Of a DNA stretch of 43,767 nucleotides, positions 24,932 to 34,248 are shown one piece after another. Within the stretch, counting starts at the first letter, position 1; each line of letters starts with the position of its first letter. Under the pieces are notes generated by a model. That model saw nothing but the letters and a program-made list of their open reading frames with translations, had not been told where the DNA came from and ran no database searches. The position numbers were made by a program, and so were the translations under genes. Source of the DNA: CAZRIE01 sp964600075 (GTDB lineage Bacteria; Bacteroidota; Bacteroidia; Flavobacteriales; Flavobacteriaceae); NCBI GenBank assembly GCA_964600075.1, contig CAZRIE010000025.1, positions 1 through 43,767 of the forward strand. The letters run 5' to 3'.

Positions 24932-26281
24932 CTACAAAAACAATCGTTCAATCTTTGGGATAGCCTCGGGCAAACAGCATACCACTACCCTATCACCTGC
25001 TTTTATTTCAAATCCACCCAAAGCGATAATACCTTTTCCATCACGAATGACGCCACCAATGGTAGCCGCTCTCGGAAAATCGAGTTCTCGTATAACATTT
25101 CCGGTTACCCTTGAATCAAGTTTGACCACAAACTCAAGAATTTCGGCGTTAAGGTTGTTCAAACGCATCAAAGCCACCACCTCTCCTTTTCGAATATGTC
25201 TGAAAATATTATTGGCCGCTAATAGTTTTTTATTAATTAGGGTATCTATGCCAATAGAGTGTGAGAGGTGAAAATAATCCATATTCTCGACAAGGGCAAT
25301 GGTCTTTTTTATATGCTTGGATTTTGCCACCAGACAAGACATAATATTGGTCTCGGAGTTTCCGGTAACGGCGATAAAGGCATCCATAGATTCTAGGCTT
25401 TCCTCCTCCAACAGTTCTACATTTCTTCCGTCACCATTTATTACCAAAGCGTTCGGCAGATCATCGGCAAGGTCAAAGGCTTTTTCTTTATCCTTCTCGA
25501 TCAATTTCACGTTAAACTTATTCATACAAAGATCGCGGGCCGTTTTAAAACCCACTTTACTCCCACCCAAAATCATTACGTTCTTGATTTCCTCTTTCTT
25601 CTTTCCGGTAAGCTTGTAAAGTTCATCGACACCTTCTTTGGTGGTTATGAAATAAAGTTGATCACCATCCTTAAAAACGGTGTCCCCACGTGGTATTACG
25701 GTGTACTGTGTTCCTTTTCGCTGTAGGGCGATCGGCATAAAATGAAGTTCTGGAAATATTTTTGCGGCTTCTTTTACCATTTTTCCTACAAAAGGTGCAG
25801 TGGTCGGCAAAGAAACACCTATCATAATCAATTTACCTTCTTCGAATTCGTAGGTATCGTTAAAAGCTGACTTGTTCAACAACAACTGAATTTCAGTGGC
25901 TGCCAATTCTTCAGGTGAAATCAATTCATCGATGCCCAACTCCGAAAAGCGCAAGTTCTCCTTATCCTCAATGAACTCCGTGTTCGATATTCTTGCAATG
26001 GTACGTTTACTGCCCAATTGTTTGGCTAACATGCAAAGGGTAATATTTGTGGTTTCGGAGGAAGTAACCCCGATGACCAAATCAGAATCTTGTACCCGTG
26101 CATCTTTCAGCACTGCTATAGAAGTGGCATCGCCGCGTAAAACCCTAATGTCAAGATGGGAATCCGCATAGGCGAGACTTTCTTTTTTGGTATCTATTAG
26201 GGTGATGTCCTGCGATTCGTAAGACAGTAATTTTGCCAAGTGAAAACCGACTTCACCGGCACCCGCAATTAAAATTTTCAT
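24932..26281 (-). CDS. trkA: Trk system potassium transporter regulatory subunit TrkA
   Basis: TrkA is the peripheral cytoplasmic NAD(H)/nucleotide-binding regulator of TrkH. The 449-residue protein has two RCK units: Rossmann motifs GAGEVGFHLAKLL (residues 6-18) and GGSKVGFKTARDLCMNK (about 240), each followed by a TrkA-C domain (GKLIMIGVSLPTTAPFVGKM; RVTGNVIRELDFPRAATIGG). The length matches the full double-unit TrkA, not the half-size KtrA. It is divergent from ubiE, and a TAATTTTG -7-like element lies upstream on the minus strand (26365-26372). Confidence 0.96.
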   Translation of the reverse strand: MKILIAGAGEVGFHLAKLLSYESQDITLIDTKKESLAYADSHLDIRVLRGDATSIAVLKDARVQDSDLVIGVTSSETTNITLCMLAKQLGSKRTIARISNTEFIEDKENLRFSELGIDELISPEELAATEIQLLLNKSAFNDTYEFEEGKLIMIGVSLPTTAPFVGKMVKEAAKIFPELHFMPIALQRKGTQYTVIPRGDTVFKDGDQLYFITTKEGVDELYKLTGKKKEEIKNVMILGGSKVGFKTARDLCMNKFNVKLIEKDKEKAFDLADDLPNALVINGDGRNVELLEEESLESMDAFIAVTGNSETNIMSCLVAKSKHIKKTIALVENMDYFHLSHSIGIDTLINKKLLAANNIFRHIRKGEVVALMRLNNLNAEILEFVVKLDSRVTGNVIRELDFPRAATIGGVIRDGKGIIALGGFEIKAGDRVVVCCLPEAIPKIERLFL

Positions 26282-26473
26282 CTAGTAGCAACTTTATATG
26301 GATCTGCAGCTATTAAAAACCCTATTGAATATAAAAATCGATAGGCAGTTCATATTTTGCGATACAAAATTACACATTTAATCGGTTGACGATTTTAAAA
26401 TACCATATAAATACGTTAGTTACGCCAAGCTGAATTCGTCAGAATGCCTAAACGTTTACTTGACGTGATATCG

Positions 26474-26481
26474 TATCTTTG
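26474..26481 (+). promoter_or_regulatory. -7 element of ubiE/menG
   Basis: TATCTTTG followed by CGCC, 19 nt before the ATG at 26501. It falls inside the longest open frame (which begins at 26444), so that upstream start is unlikely. Confidence 0.5.
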
Positions 26482-26500
26482 CGCCAAAAATTACCCAGCT

Positions 26501-27229
26501 ATGGCCAAAAAGGTGCTTCCCTATAAAGATTCCGACCTCGGAAAGAAAGCCCAAATAACCCAAATGTTCGATAACATATCGGGCGATTACGACAATCTTA
26601 ACCGGGTCATTTCATTTGGCATCGATGTGAAATGGAGACAACGCGTGGTGAACATTCTTAAAGCGAAAAAGCCAAAGACAATTCTCGACATTGCCACAGG
26701 AACAGGAGATCTGGCTATAAATCTTGTAAAGACCGGGGCAGATCGTATTGTAGGGCTAGATATCTCCCCAGGTATGCTTGAAGTAGGAAAGAAGAAGGTT
26801 ACCCAGAAAAATCTGAACGACACTATTGAAATGGTCGTCGGCGATAGCGAAAATTTGCCCTTTGAGGACAATAGCTTTGATGCAGTGACCGTGGCCTTCG
26901 GGGTTCGCAATTTCGAAACTTTGGAAAAAGGCCTCGCAGAAATCTATCGAGTACTATCGCCAAAAGGCACCTTTGTGGTATTGGAGACTTCTGTACCTGC
27001 CAAGACGCCCTATAAACAAGGGTATCATATGTACACTACATATATGCTTCCTGCCATCGGGAGGCTTTTTTCAAAAGACAGGTCTGCATATACCTATTTG
27101 AGCGAATCGGCATCGGTTTTCCCCCATGGGGAGATCTTCAACAATATTTTACGTAAAATCGGGTTTATAGAGGTAGAGAACAAACCCCAGACATTCGGGG
27201 TCGCATCGATTTATGTTGCCACAAAATGA
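26501..27229 (+). CDS. ubiE: Demethylmenaquinone (ubiquinone/menaquinone) C-methyltransferase
   Basis: It methylates demethylmenaquinone to menaquinone with SAM, the last step of menaquinone synthesis. In Flavobacteriia this supplies the quinone used by Nqr. The 242-residue protein from ATG 26501 starts MAKKVLPYKDSDLGKKAQI. It has ISGDYDNLNRVISFGIDVKW, the SAM motif LDIATGTGDLAI, FDAVTVAFGVRNFETLEKGL and the C-terminal FGVASIYVA. The gene may equally be named menG. It precedes the porT-like gene by 87 nt on the same strand, an order also known in other Flavobacteriia. Confidence 0.96.
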   Translation: MAKKVLPYKDSDLGKKAQITQMFDNISGDYDNLNRVISFGIDVKWRQRVVNILKAKKPKTILDIATGTGDLAINLVKTGADRIVGLDISPGMLEVGKKKVTQKNLNDTIEMVVGDSENLPFEDNSFDAVTVAFGVRNFETLEKGLAEIYRVLSPKGTFVVLETSVPAKTPYKQGYHMYTTYMLPAIGRLFSKDRSAYTYLSESASVFPHGEIFNNILRKIGFIEVENKPQTFGVASIYVATK

Positions 27230-27316
27230 TCGTACGGCTCAAGAAGACCTAATTAAACATAGCGGTTCGTCGTTATCTTCAGGGAAAAGATCCACGGCCG
27301 GAATAATTTTTTTTGA

Positions 27317-28036
27317 ATGAAAAGATTCTTTTTGCTTTTGGGAGGTATTATATTCCTATCCCTACCAGCGAATGCCCAGTTTAACTCCAACCCCATCCTC
27401 AACATAGAGAATAAGGATAAAAAGTTTCTTAACTACGGTTACTTTCTTGGTTTCAATAGATACGGTTTCAAGTTCGATTACAAAAACGACAAGGGCAATC
27501 AGGGCACCGATATACAGTTACTCAAGTCGACCGGCTTCAATGTCGGCCTCATCGGAGAAATGCGGATCAACGAGTTTTTGGATGTACGCTTCGAACCTGG
27601 TCTTTATTACAATGCACGGACTTTAGGCTTTCCAGGATTTACAGATACCGAGGAAGGGGAAAGAAATGCTATACGAGAAGTAAAATCGACCTATATCAAC
27701 TTTCCTTTACTACTAAAAATAAGTACCCGTCGTTACGGCAACTTCAAGCCGTTTTTGGTCGCCGGGCCCTCTGCCTCTCTTAATTTAGGAAGTAACGAGG
27801 CAAGCCTTGACGATAACAGTAGCGGCACCTTTCGTATGAAAAAATGGACCTACAACTATGAGCTTGGTTTCGGTATCGACTTTTATTTAGAGTATTTCAA
27901 GTTTACACCTTCCATACGCGGTGTATTTGGGCTCACCGATGAACTTGTGCGCGACAACGACCCGAATAGTCCGTGGACAGGCAACATCGAAAAGATGAGC
28001 ACTCGGGGTCTATTCGTCAATTTTACGTTTGAGTAG
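27317..28036 (+). CDS. porT: PorT/SprT-like outer membrane beta-barrel protein (T9SS)
   Basis: The 239-residue protein has a signal peptide (MKRFFLLLGGIIFLSLPANAQ) followed by alternating amphipathic strands of an eight-stranded-type barrel: YGYFLGFNRYGFKFDY, FNVGLIGEMRINEFLDVRF, STYINFPLLLKIS, FLVAGPSASLNLGS and the C-terminal RGLFVNFTFE ending in an aromatic-acid pair. PorT/SprT is required for type IX secretion and gliding in Bacteroidota. The location after ubiE supports PorT over a generic porin, but the call rests on pattern and context. A terminator follows 55 nt downstream. Confidence 0.78.
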   Translation: MKRFFLLLGGIIFLSLPANAQFNSNPILNIENKDKKFLNYGYFLGFNRYGFKFDYKNDKGNQGTDIQLLKSTGFNVGLIGEMRINEFLDVRFEPGLYYNARTLGFPGFTDTEEGERNAIREVKSTYINFPLLLKISTRRYGNFKPFLVAGPSASLNLGSNEASLDDNSSGTFRMKKWTYNYELGFGIDFYLEYFKFTPSIRGVFGLTDELVRDNDPNSPWTGNIEKMSTRGLFVNFTFE

Positions 28037-28091
28037 TCGACAACGATTATTTCAGTAACAGTTTTGAAAATAGGAAGTGTTAAAATAGGAA

Positions 28092-28123
28092 AAGGTCTTA
28101 GGAAGATACAAGACCTTAAATTT
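28092..28123 (+). terminator. Terminator after the porT-like gene
   Basis: AAGGTCTT (28092-28099) pairs perfectly with AAGACCTT (28110-28117) around a 10-nt loop, followed by AAA and a run of six T. It separates the plus-strand gene from the convergent methyltransferase gene. Confidence 0.65.
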
Positions 28124-28193
28124 TTTATTTTGTCACTACCGACCCCGTCAAAACAACTTCTTATTTTGAGACTGAACCTGCACCTGAACGTTT

Positions 28194-28916
28194 TTAACTC
28201 CTTCGTATCTCATTCAAGAGAATAGCACTTGCCGTAGCTACGTTTAAACTTTCTGTAATCTCTATTCCAAATTGTGGAATGCTTATTTTTTGGGAGACGA
28301 ATGCCTTAACCTCCTCAGAGATACCTTTAGCCTCGTTGCCCATAACCAAGATTCCTGTGTTTGGCAATTTAGCATCGTACACGGTTTCGCCTTCCATAAA
28401 AGCGCCGTAGACCGGTACATTCACTTCGCTTAAAAAATCCGCAAGCTTGGTATAGCCAACATTCACCCGTGAAATAGACCCCATAGTGGCCTGTAAGGTT
28501 TTCGGGTTGTAACGGTCGACCGTATTCGACGAGCAGACCAAATGCCTGATACCGAACCAATCGCATAAGCGGATTATCGCACCAAGATTACCAGGGTCTC
28601 GGACATCATCAAGTACCACTATCCAATCTTCAAAATCGATTTTCTTTACAATCGGAATTTTGAAAACTCCAAGAACTTTATTCGGCGTCGCAAGTGCGCT
28701 TATTTTTTTCAGTTCAGACTCGGAGACCAATTCTAACTTTTCTTCTGTAACAGCAATAACTTCTTGCTCGGTAGCAAAAACGGTTTGGACTTCAAAATCG
28801 GAGGTCAACAACTCATTTACGGTCTTGAGCCCCTCAACGAAAAATAACCCGTGTTGATTACGGTACTTTTTTTGATGTAAACTCCTTATAAGTTTTATTT
28901 TATTTTTTGCAATCAT
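28194..28916 (-). CDS. SpoU/TrmH-family RNA 2'-O-methyltransferase
   Basis: This SPOUT-fold enzyme probably methylates a ribose 2'-OH in rRNA or tRNA. The 240-residue protein from the ATG at 28916 begins MIAKNKIKLIRSLHQKKYRN, the normal start of this family with its short substrate-binding domain. The longer frame begins at GTG 28973 and is less convincing. The three SpoU motifs are DDVRDPGNLGAIIRLCDWFG, GILVMGNEAKGIS and SIPQFG...ESLNVATASAILLNEI. The target nucleotide is unknown. It is divergent from the tamL-like gene. Confidence 0.93.
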   Translation of the reverse strand: MIAKNKIKLIRSLHQKKYRNQHGLFFVEGLKTVNELLTSDFEVQTVFATEQEVIAVTEEKLELVSESELKKISALATPNKVLGVFKIPIVKKIDFEDWIVVLDDVRDPGNLGAIIRLCDWFGIRHLVCSSNTVDRYNPKTLQATMGSISRVNVGYTKLADFLSEVNVPVYGAFMEGETVYDAKLPNTGILVMGNEAKGISEEVKAFVSQKISIPQFGIEITESLNVATASAILLNEIRRS

Positions 28917-29168
28917 AGAAATAGTGAACTCATTTAAACCTTGTTTCTTTTCTGAAGGGCGGCAGGCTGACACTATGCAAATATCACATTTTGCAAGTAC
29001 ACTTCAACATTAGATAGGCGGTTTACTTATTTTTGACTAGCCCGATAGTTATCGAGGACCGTTATGGCAGTAAAAAATGAATTCAGCTCGGTACAACCTC
29101 ACCGAACGGTATGGATGGGAAGCCAAAAATTTTCGGTTCCAAATAAAAAGTTTTAAATGAATTCAATG

Positions 29169-29176
29169 TATTTTTG
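29169..29176 (+). promoter_or_regulatory. -7 element abutting the tamL-like start
   Basis: TATTTTTG fits TAnnTTTG and touches the first ATG (29177). A transcription start about 6 nt downstream would fall near the second ATG (29183), suggesting a leaderless mRNA using 29183. A further TATTTTTG at 29028-29035 is an alternative upstream promoter. Confidence 0.35.
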
Positions 29177-29182
29177 ATGGCT

Positions 29183-31774
29183 ATGGGCATATCGTTACGC
29201 TTTACCAAGACCTCAGCTACAATAAGCCTATTATTTCTAGCGGTGATCCTTAACTCGTGTAATACGTTAAAAAGGGTTGATGAAGACGAACTTTTACTCA
29301 AAGAAAATACAATTTACACAGATGGTGAAGAAATAAGGGATGGAGCAATAGAAAGCCTCATCGTACAAGAGCCCAACAAGACACTCCTAGGCTATCCGCT
29401 TCGTTTGAACCTCTATAACATGGCGAAGAAAAATCCTGATTCGTCATACCAAGATTGGCTGTACCGAAAAGAAAAACGCGAGCAGCGTCTGATTAATCTG
29501 CTTTCAAAAAAACAGGTCGACCGATTGGGTAAATCTTTTTTGGTAAGTGGCCTAAGCGAATGGCTTAAAAAAATCGGGGAAGCACCGGCAGTTCTAGATA
29601 CTACGGACACAAGGCGCACACTTGAGAGATTAAGTGCCTATTATGGCAGCAAAGGGTATTTTAACAACAATACGACCTACCAAATAGATACCCTCAAGAA
29701 GAAACGTGTCGCGCTTGATTACAAAGTCGATTTAGGCAAAGCTTTCATGATCGATTCGGTATCACGAAAAATAGCTTCGAAGGCCATAGATTCTATTTAC
29801 CAAATTAACACCGAAGAGTCGTTCGTAAAAGAAGGCAATCAGTTCGATCTTGCCCAGTTTGCTATTGAACGTGAGCGATTGAGTATAATTTTTAGAAATT
29901 CTGGAGTTTATAATTTTCAGGAAAGCTCAATTTCTTATGATATTGCGACCGATACCACAAAACTTGCCGATGACCAGAAAATGAACATCGAACTCAATAT
30001 CGATAATTTCAAAAGGCGAGGTGACAGTGCCGTTACTACCACTGAGTACAAAGTATATAAATTTGACAAAATCAATATTTATACCGACTATTTATATGAC
30101 GAACATGATAGTGAGCAGAAATTTATTCGCTACGGCGACTACACCATATTTTACCATAATAAGCTAAGGTTTAAACCTAAAACCTTAGCCAACGCCGTAT
30201 TTTTTGAAAAGGATAGTATTTACCGTGATATTGACCGTGCACGTACGTATCGACAGATTACCAACTTGGGGGTTTTCAAATATCCGACGATTACCTCTGT
30301 ACCGAACGACGAACAAAGTGCTCTTGATGCTAATATTTATTTAGCGGCCCGCCGTAAATACTCACTGGGTATGTCGTTTGAGGTCATAAGATCTAATATT
30401 CAGCAGCTCGGCTTGACCCTTAGCCCTTCACTTCAAGCAAGAAACCTTTTTGGAGGGGCTGAAAATTTAAGTTTGGCGGGCCGACTGAGCCTAGGTGCGT
30501 CGAACGACCCCAGTATTACCGACAACCGCTTTTTCAACATACAGGAATACGGTGCAGATATCAATCTTGATATCCCCAGAATTTGGCTGCCATTTTTCAC
30601 TACCAATACCTTGATCCCGAGTTACACATTACCCAGAACCCGTATTTCATTAGGTACCAGTTTTCAAAAGAACATAGGGTTAGACAAACAGGTGTTCAAT
30701 AACATTTTGGGCTATAAATGGGTTCCCTCTGATTATATAAAACATAACGTTGAACTGTTGAACATACAGTTTGTGCGCAATCTTAATATTGACCGTTTCT
30801 TTAACGTCTATCAAAACTCTTATAATCAATTAGACAATGTTGCAGTCAACTACCAAGACGATCCTTTACTAGCAGATTTTTTTGAGATTCCGGAAGGATC
30901 GGATGACCCGCAGCTCATCATTCCGTTCGGAACTACAGGATTCACAAATACCGTTTTGAACAATGAGATTACTACGAGCAGCGAAGATTTTCAAACGGTA
31001 AGCAGTATAGAAGAAAGAAGGGTCAGGCTCACAGAAAACAACCTTATCTTCGCCACCAACTACACGCTAAATTTGACTAATCGTCGAAGTATTACCGACA
31101 ACAAATTTTTTCAATTTCGCTTTAAGATAGAAGGTGCTGGAAATTTACTATCTGGATTATCGGCGATTATCCCTTTTGATGAAAATGAAAACGGAGACCG
31201 ATTGGTGTTTGGTGTTCCGTTTAGCCAATATATCAAAACCGAATTTGATTACGTGAAGTATTGGAGCGTGTCGCGTAACGAAGTATTGGCCTTACGCACC
31301 TTTTTCGGAATTGCGATACCGTATGGTAATTCGAACAATATTCCATTTGTTCGTAGTTATTTTGCAGGAGGCGCCAACGATATCAGGGCTTGGTCGCCCT
31401 ATTCTTTGGGTCCGGGTAGCACCAATGCCATAGACGATTTTAACGAAGCGAATTTAAAAATTGGTTTGTATCTAGAATATCGCTTTCCGTTTATCGGCAA
31501 TTTAAAGGGTGCACTTTTTGCAGATGCAGGAAATATCTGGAACGTTTTCGACAATGTAGAAGACCCGGCAGCGACTTTTACAGGACTGAGTTCACTGCAA
31601 GACATTGCATTGGGAACAGGATTCGGGCTACGCTATGATTTTACCTATTTTGTACTTCGGGCCGATATGGGCTTCAAGACCTACAACCCTGCTGAAGAAA
31701 TCTCAAAACGATGGTTCAGAGATTATAATTTTGCCAACTCTGTATTAAACATTGGTATCAACTATCCTTTTTAG
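29183..31774 (+). CDS. tamL: TamL-like Omp85 (BamA/TamA family) outer membrane lipoprotein
   Basis: The protein of about 863 residues has a lipoprotein signal ending in LNSC, then POTRA-like domains (about residues 35-400, e.g. LDYKVDLGKAFMIDSV). The C-terminal Omp85 barrel carries GGANDIRAWSPYSLGPG, the family's conserved surface-loop region. It ends in YPF, a classic terminal aromatic of outer membrane barrels. Lipid anchoring distinguishes TamL from BamA; in Flavobacterium, TamL is linked to outer membrane and surface lipoprotein biogenesis. Position near the porT-like gene and a divergent SpoU methyltransferase is consistent with that. The start is uncertain between ATG 29177 and 29183. 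An 80-nt near-copy of its 3' end recurs at 34249-34328. Confidence 0.82.
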   Translation: MGISLRFTKTSATISLLFLAVILNSCNTLKRVDEDELLLKENTIYTDGEEIRDGAIESLIVQEPNKTLLGYPLRLNLYNMAKKNPDSSYQDWLYRKEKREQRLINLLSKKQVDRLGKSFLVSGLSEWLKKIGEAPAVLDTTDTRRTLERLSAYYGSKGYFNNNTTYQIDTLKKKRVALDYKVDLGKAFMIDSVSRKIASKAIDSIYQINTEESFVKEGNQFDLAQFAIERERLSIIFRNSGVYNFQESSISYDIATDTTKLADDQKMNIELNIDNFKRRGDSAVTTTEYKVYKFDKINIYTDYLYDEHDSEQKFIRYGDYTIFYHNKLRFKPKTLANAVFFEKDSIYRDIDRARTYRQITNLGVFKYPTITSVPNDEQSALDANIYLAARRKYSLGMSFEVIRSNIQQLGLTLSPSLQARNLFGGAENLSLAGRLSLGASNDPSITDNRFFNIQEYGADINLDIPRIWLPFFTTNTLIPSYTLPRTRISLGTSFQKNIGLDKQVFNNILGYKWVPSDYIKHNVELLNIQFVRNLNIDRFFNVYQNSYNQLDNVAVNYQDDPLLADFFEIPEGSDDPQLIIPFGTTGFTNTVLNNEITTSSEDFQTVSSIEERRVRLTENNLIFATNYTLNLTNRRSITDNKFFQFRFKIEGAGNLLSGLSAIIPFDENENGDRLVFGVPFSQYIKTEFDYVKYWSVSRNEVLALRTFFGIAIPYGNSNNIPFVRSYFAGGANDIRAWSPYSLGPGSTNAIDDFNEANLKIGLYLEYRFPFIGNLKGALFADAGNIWNVFDNVEDPAATFTGLSSLQDIALGTGFGLRYDFTYFVLRADMGFKTYNPAEEISKRWFRDYNFANSVLNIGINYPF

Positions 31775-31818
31775 TACTTTACATTGGTACTAAATTTAAA
31801 ATTTAAAACGCCTGCAAT

Positions 31819-34224
31819 GTGAAATTCTTCCTTCGTTTCATTTTAGTTTTCAGTTGTACATTTTCAGTTGCTCAATCTTCATTGATAGAGCGATTACATT
31901 TGATGCAAAAAAATCCTCGATTGAAAGAAAAGGTCTACGTTCATACCAATAAAACCTCCTATTTTCCTGATGATATCATTTGGTTCAAGGCCTATGTTGG
32001 CGATAGCACCAATCTGCCGTCGGTACAAACCCAGATTTTAGAGGTCAGGCTATTCGATGGTGAAGGCACCCAACTATTTGATAGAACAGTAGCCATAACA
32101 GGAGGTACAGGTTCCGGACAAATCGAACTGAACGATGCTATTGCCCCCGGTATCTATTACCTTCAGGCCCGCACGAACTACATGCGCAATTTTGGGGAAG
32201 AATATCAGTACCTGCAAGAAATTACAATTCTGGGAAAAATACCGCCCAACATATCCGTAGAAGAGCACGAGAAGTACGATGTACAATTACTTCCTGAAAG
32301 TGGTAATCTCATTGAAGATAGTGAGAACAATCTTGGTATTAAAGCCATGCTAAACAGTCGAAGTATTGATTTTCAAGGAGTTATTATCAATGAAAAAGGC
32401 GAAACCATTACCACTTTTCAAAGTGAACATGAAGGCATGGGGAGGTGTAGCTTTCTATACAAAAAAGGGGAAACCTATAGGGCAAAAATTAAGGTTCAAG
32501 ATACACTTATCGAAAAAATTGTACCCGCTGCATTAACGAAAGGAGTCTCGCTGAGTGTAGACAATTCAGATGAAGATAACCTGAAGGTATACTTAAAAAC
32601 AAATGAAGCCACTTTCTATAATCAAGTCTATTCTAATTATACTTTGTTGTATCATCAAGACCGTCAACTCTTCGAACTAGTTTCTGTAGCGCGACTTGAT
32701 TCGCTTACCGGATTAGTAGAAACCAAAAAGGATATTTTCTTAGATGGCGTGCATACGGTAACCCTCTTCGCAGATGATCGACCAATAGCGCAGCGAAAAT
32801 TCTATATTGAGACCGACCAAAAAAAATCGTTTGTTTCTCTAGAGAAATCTAAAATCGACAGTGACTCAATTACATACCGTCTTTTATCAAAAGGAAAAAA
32901 GAAAAATCTAGATGTCGATCTAAGTGTTTCCATACTCCAAAAAAATTCGGAGGCGGTAAATGTAAAAAATACAATTAGCAGTGCCTTTCTGCTCACCCCA
33001 TACGTCAGGGGCTATGTTGAGAACCCTGCTTACTACTTCGACACTGAAAACAAAAAAAGAAAAGAACATTTAGACCTTTTATTGCTCACTCAAGGATGGA
33101 CGGGGTACACCCTGAATGAAGTGATCGAAGCCATTAGCCCTATCGAAAAATATACTTTTGAAACTGGTTTCGAACTTAAAGGCGAAATAAAAGATGAGAT
33201 AAAGCGCAAAAAACTGGTATTGATACCAGAGAACTTTAATATTATCGACAAGGTGAACCTACAGGGCAGACCTGAGTTTGTTTTTCAGAACTTAAGTGTA
33301 TTCAAGGGCGATACGGTCAGGGTGGCATATCAAAGTTGGTTGGGCAAGATCATTAAACCCTCAAAAATAGAATATGATACGATTCACCGTAAAAAAGTCG
33401 CTGAGCTTAATATTCCCAAAGCACTTAAAATTCCTACTGTTGAAAAGAACGCGGCGAATGATTTTGACAAAACAAAAAAAAACGGAGCAACAGTAACTGG
33501 CACTGACACTGACACTGACACCCAACTTAGAAATTTAGACGGAACTATTGACCTAGATGAAGTGATAGTTACCGAAAGAAAACGCAGCGAAAAATACTTA
33601 GAACGGAGAAAACTCATTAAAAAGTACGAACCATTGGTTAGTGGTATTGGTAAATACTATGACCTGCCCGTTTCTAAGGTTTCCAGTAATTACAATATAA
33701 CTTTGTTAGACTTTCTGGCTCTTCAAGGGTTTCAACTATGGACACGTGATAATATTCAATATTTCCTAATTAACCCTGCTACTCTTAACTTTTTTCGAGG
33801 TCCGCAATTAGGGTTTTTATATATTGATGGCAGACCGGTAGCACCTGAACAATTAGCGAGCGTACAATTGAAGAAGAAAGACATCGAAAATATTATGGTA
33901 TCCAATGAAATTAATCCCGTAACTATTTTTCAAGTATTTACTTCAGACTCCTATAGTAAAGGTACAACTGTACTGTTTGACAGGTTCGTTATTAAAAACG
34001 GTTTTGACCGAGCCAAAAAGTATTATACACCGCTGTATGTTTTTGAGCGGTCAAGACCCACCAATTTATTGGAAGTCGATTGGAAACCCAATTTAAAAAC
34101 AGACAAGAAAGATGAGGTCACTTTTAAAATAGTAAAAGACGACAAAGTCAACAGCTTGTTATTCTATATACAAGGTTTTTCTAACGAAGGCCATTTGATT
34201 TCTAAAGCGATAGGGATAGATTAA
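31819..34224 (+). CDS. Large secreted MG2/TonB-plug-type protein, copy 1
   Basis: The 801-residue protein starts at GTG 31819 with a signal peptide (MKFFLRFILVFSCTFSVAQ). An MG2-like (macroglobulin) domain follows at about residues 35-135 (KVYVHTNKTSYFPDDIIWFK; LNDAIAPGIYYLQARTNY). After further beta-rich domains comes a linker with DTDTDT repeats, then IDLDEVIVTERKR, which resembles the start of a TonB-receptor plug domain, and a C-terminal beta domain (KKYYTPLYVFERSRPTNL; LLFYIQGFSNEGHLIS). There is no outer membrane barrel, so it is not a TonB receptor. Related Bacteroidota proteins are of unknown function and may bind substrates at the envelope. A diverged tandem copy follows. Confidence 0.85.
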   Translation: MKFFLRFILVFSCTFSVAQSSLIERLHLMQKNPRLKEKVYVHTNKTSYFPDDIIWFKAYVGDSTNLPSVQTQILEVRLFDGEGTQLFDRTVAITGGTGSGQIELNDAIAPGIYYLQARTNYMRNFGEEYQYLQEITILGKIPPNISVEEHEKYDVQLLPESGNLIEDSENNLGIKAMLNSRSIDFQGVIINEKGETITTFQSEHEGMGRCSFLYKKGETYRAKIKVQDTLIEKIVPAALTKGVSLSVDNSDEDNLKVYLKTNEATFYNQVYSNYTLLYHQDRQLFELVSVARLDSLTGLVETKKDIFLDGVHTVTLFADDRPIAQRKFYIETDQKKSFVSLEKSKIDSDSITYRLLSKGKKKNLDVDLSVSILQKNSEAVNVKNTISSAFLLTPYVRGYVENPAYYFDTENKKRKEHLDLLLLTQGWTGYTLNEVIEAISPIEKYTFETGFELKGEIKDEIKRKKLVLIPENFNIIDKVNLQGRPEFVFQNLSVFKGDTVRVAYQSWLGKIIKPSKIEYDTIHRKKVAELNIPKALKIPTVEKNAANDFDKTKKNGATVTGTDTDTDTQLRNLDGTIDLDEVIVTERKRSEKYLERRKLIKKYEPLVSGIGKYYDLPVSKVSSNYNITLLDFLALQGFQLWTRDNIQYFLINPATLNFFRGPQLGFLYIDGRPVAPEQLASVQLKKKDIENIMVSNEINPVTIFQVFTSDSYSKGTTVLFDRFVIKNGFDRAKKYYTPLYVFERSRPTNLLEVDWKPNLKTDKKDEVTFKIVKDDKVNSLLFYIQGFSNEGHLISKAIGID
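32797..33193 (+). repeat. 397-bp block identical to 35354-35750 (copy 1)
   Basis: Direct reading of both copies shows no difference over 397 bp, at an offset of 2557 bp. Flanking coding sequence on either side differs at many codons. The block ends abruptly at the AAG/GAG transition after GAAATAAAAG. Confidence 0.9.
33501..33520 (+). repeat. Hexanucleotide repeat (CACTGA) x3 in copy 1
   Basis: CACTGA is repeated three times plus CA, encoding a Thr-Asp repeat in the linker before the plug-like domain. It is missing from copy 2, which has an unrelated sequence in the same linker. Confidence 0.75.
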
Positions 34225-34248
34225 GTTATTTTTATAAAACTTTTGCTT

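Noticed and set aside
29064..29156. 30-codon frame (ATG at 29064) upstream of the tamL-like gene, after a promoter-like TATTTTTG
   Set aside because: Too short, composition not distinctive and no recognisable family; possibly a leader peptide, but nothing supports it.
32802..32996. 64-codon minus-strand frame, repeated identically at 35359-35553
   Set aside because: It is antisense to the identical block of the two MG2/plug genes; its conservation is only a result of that block being identical.
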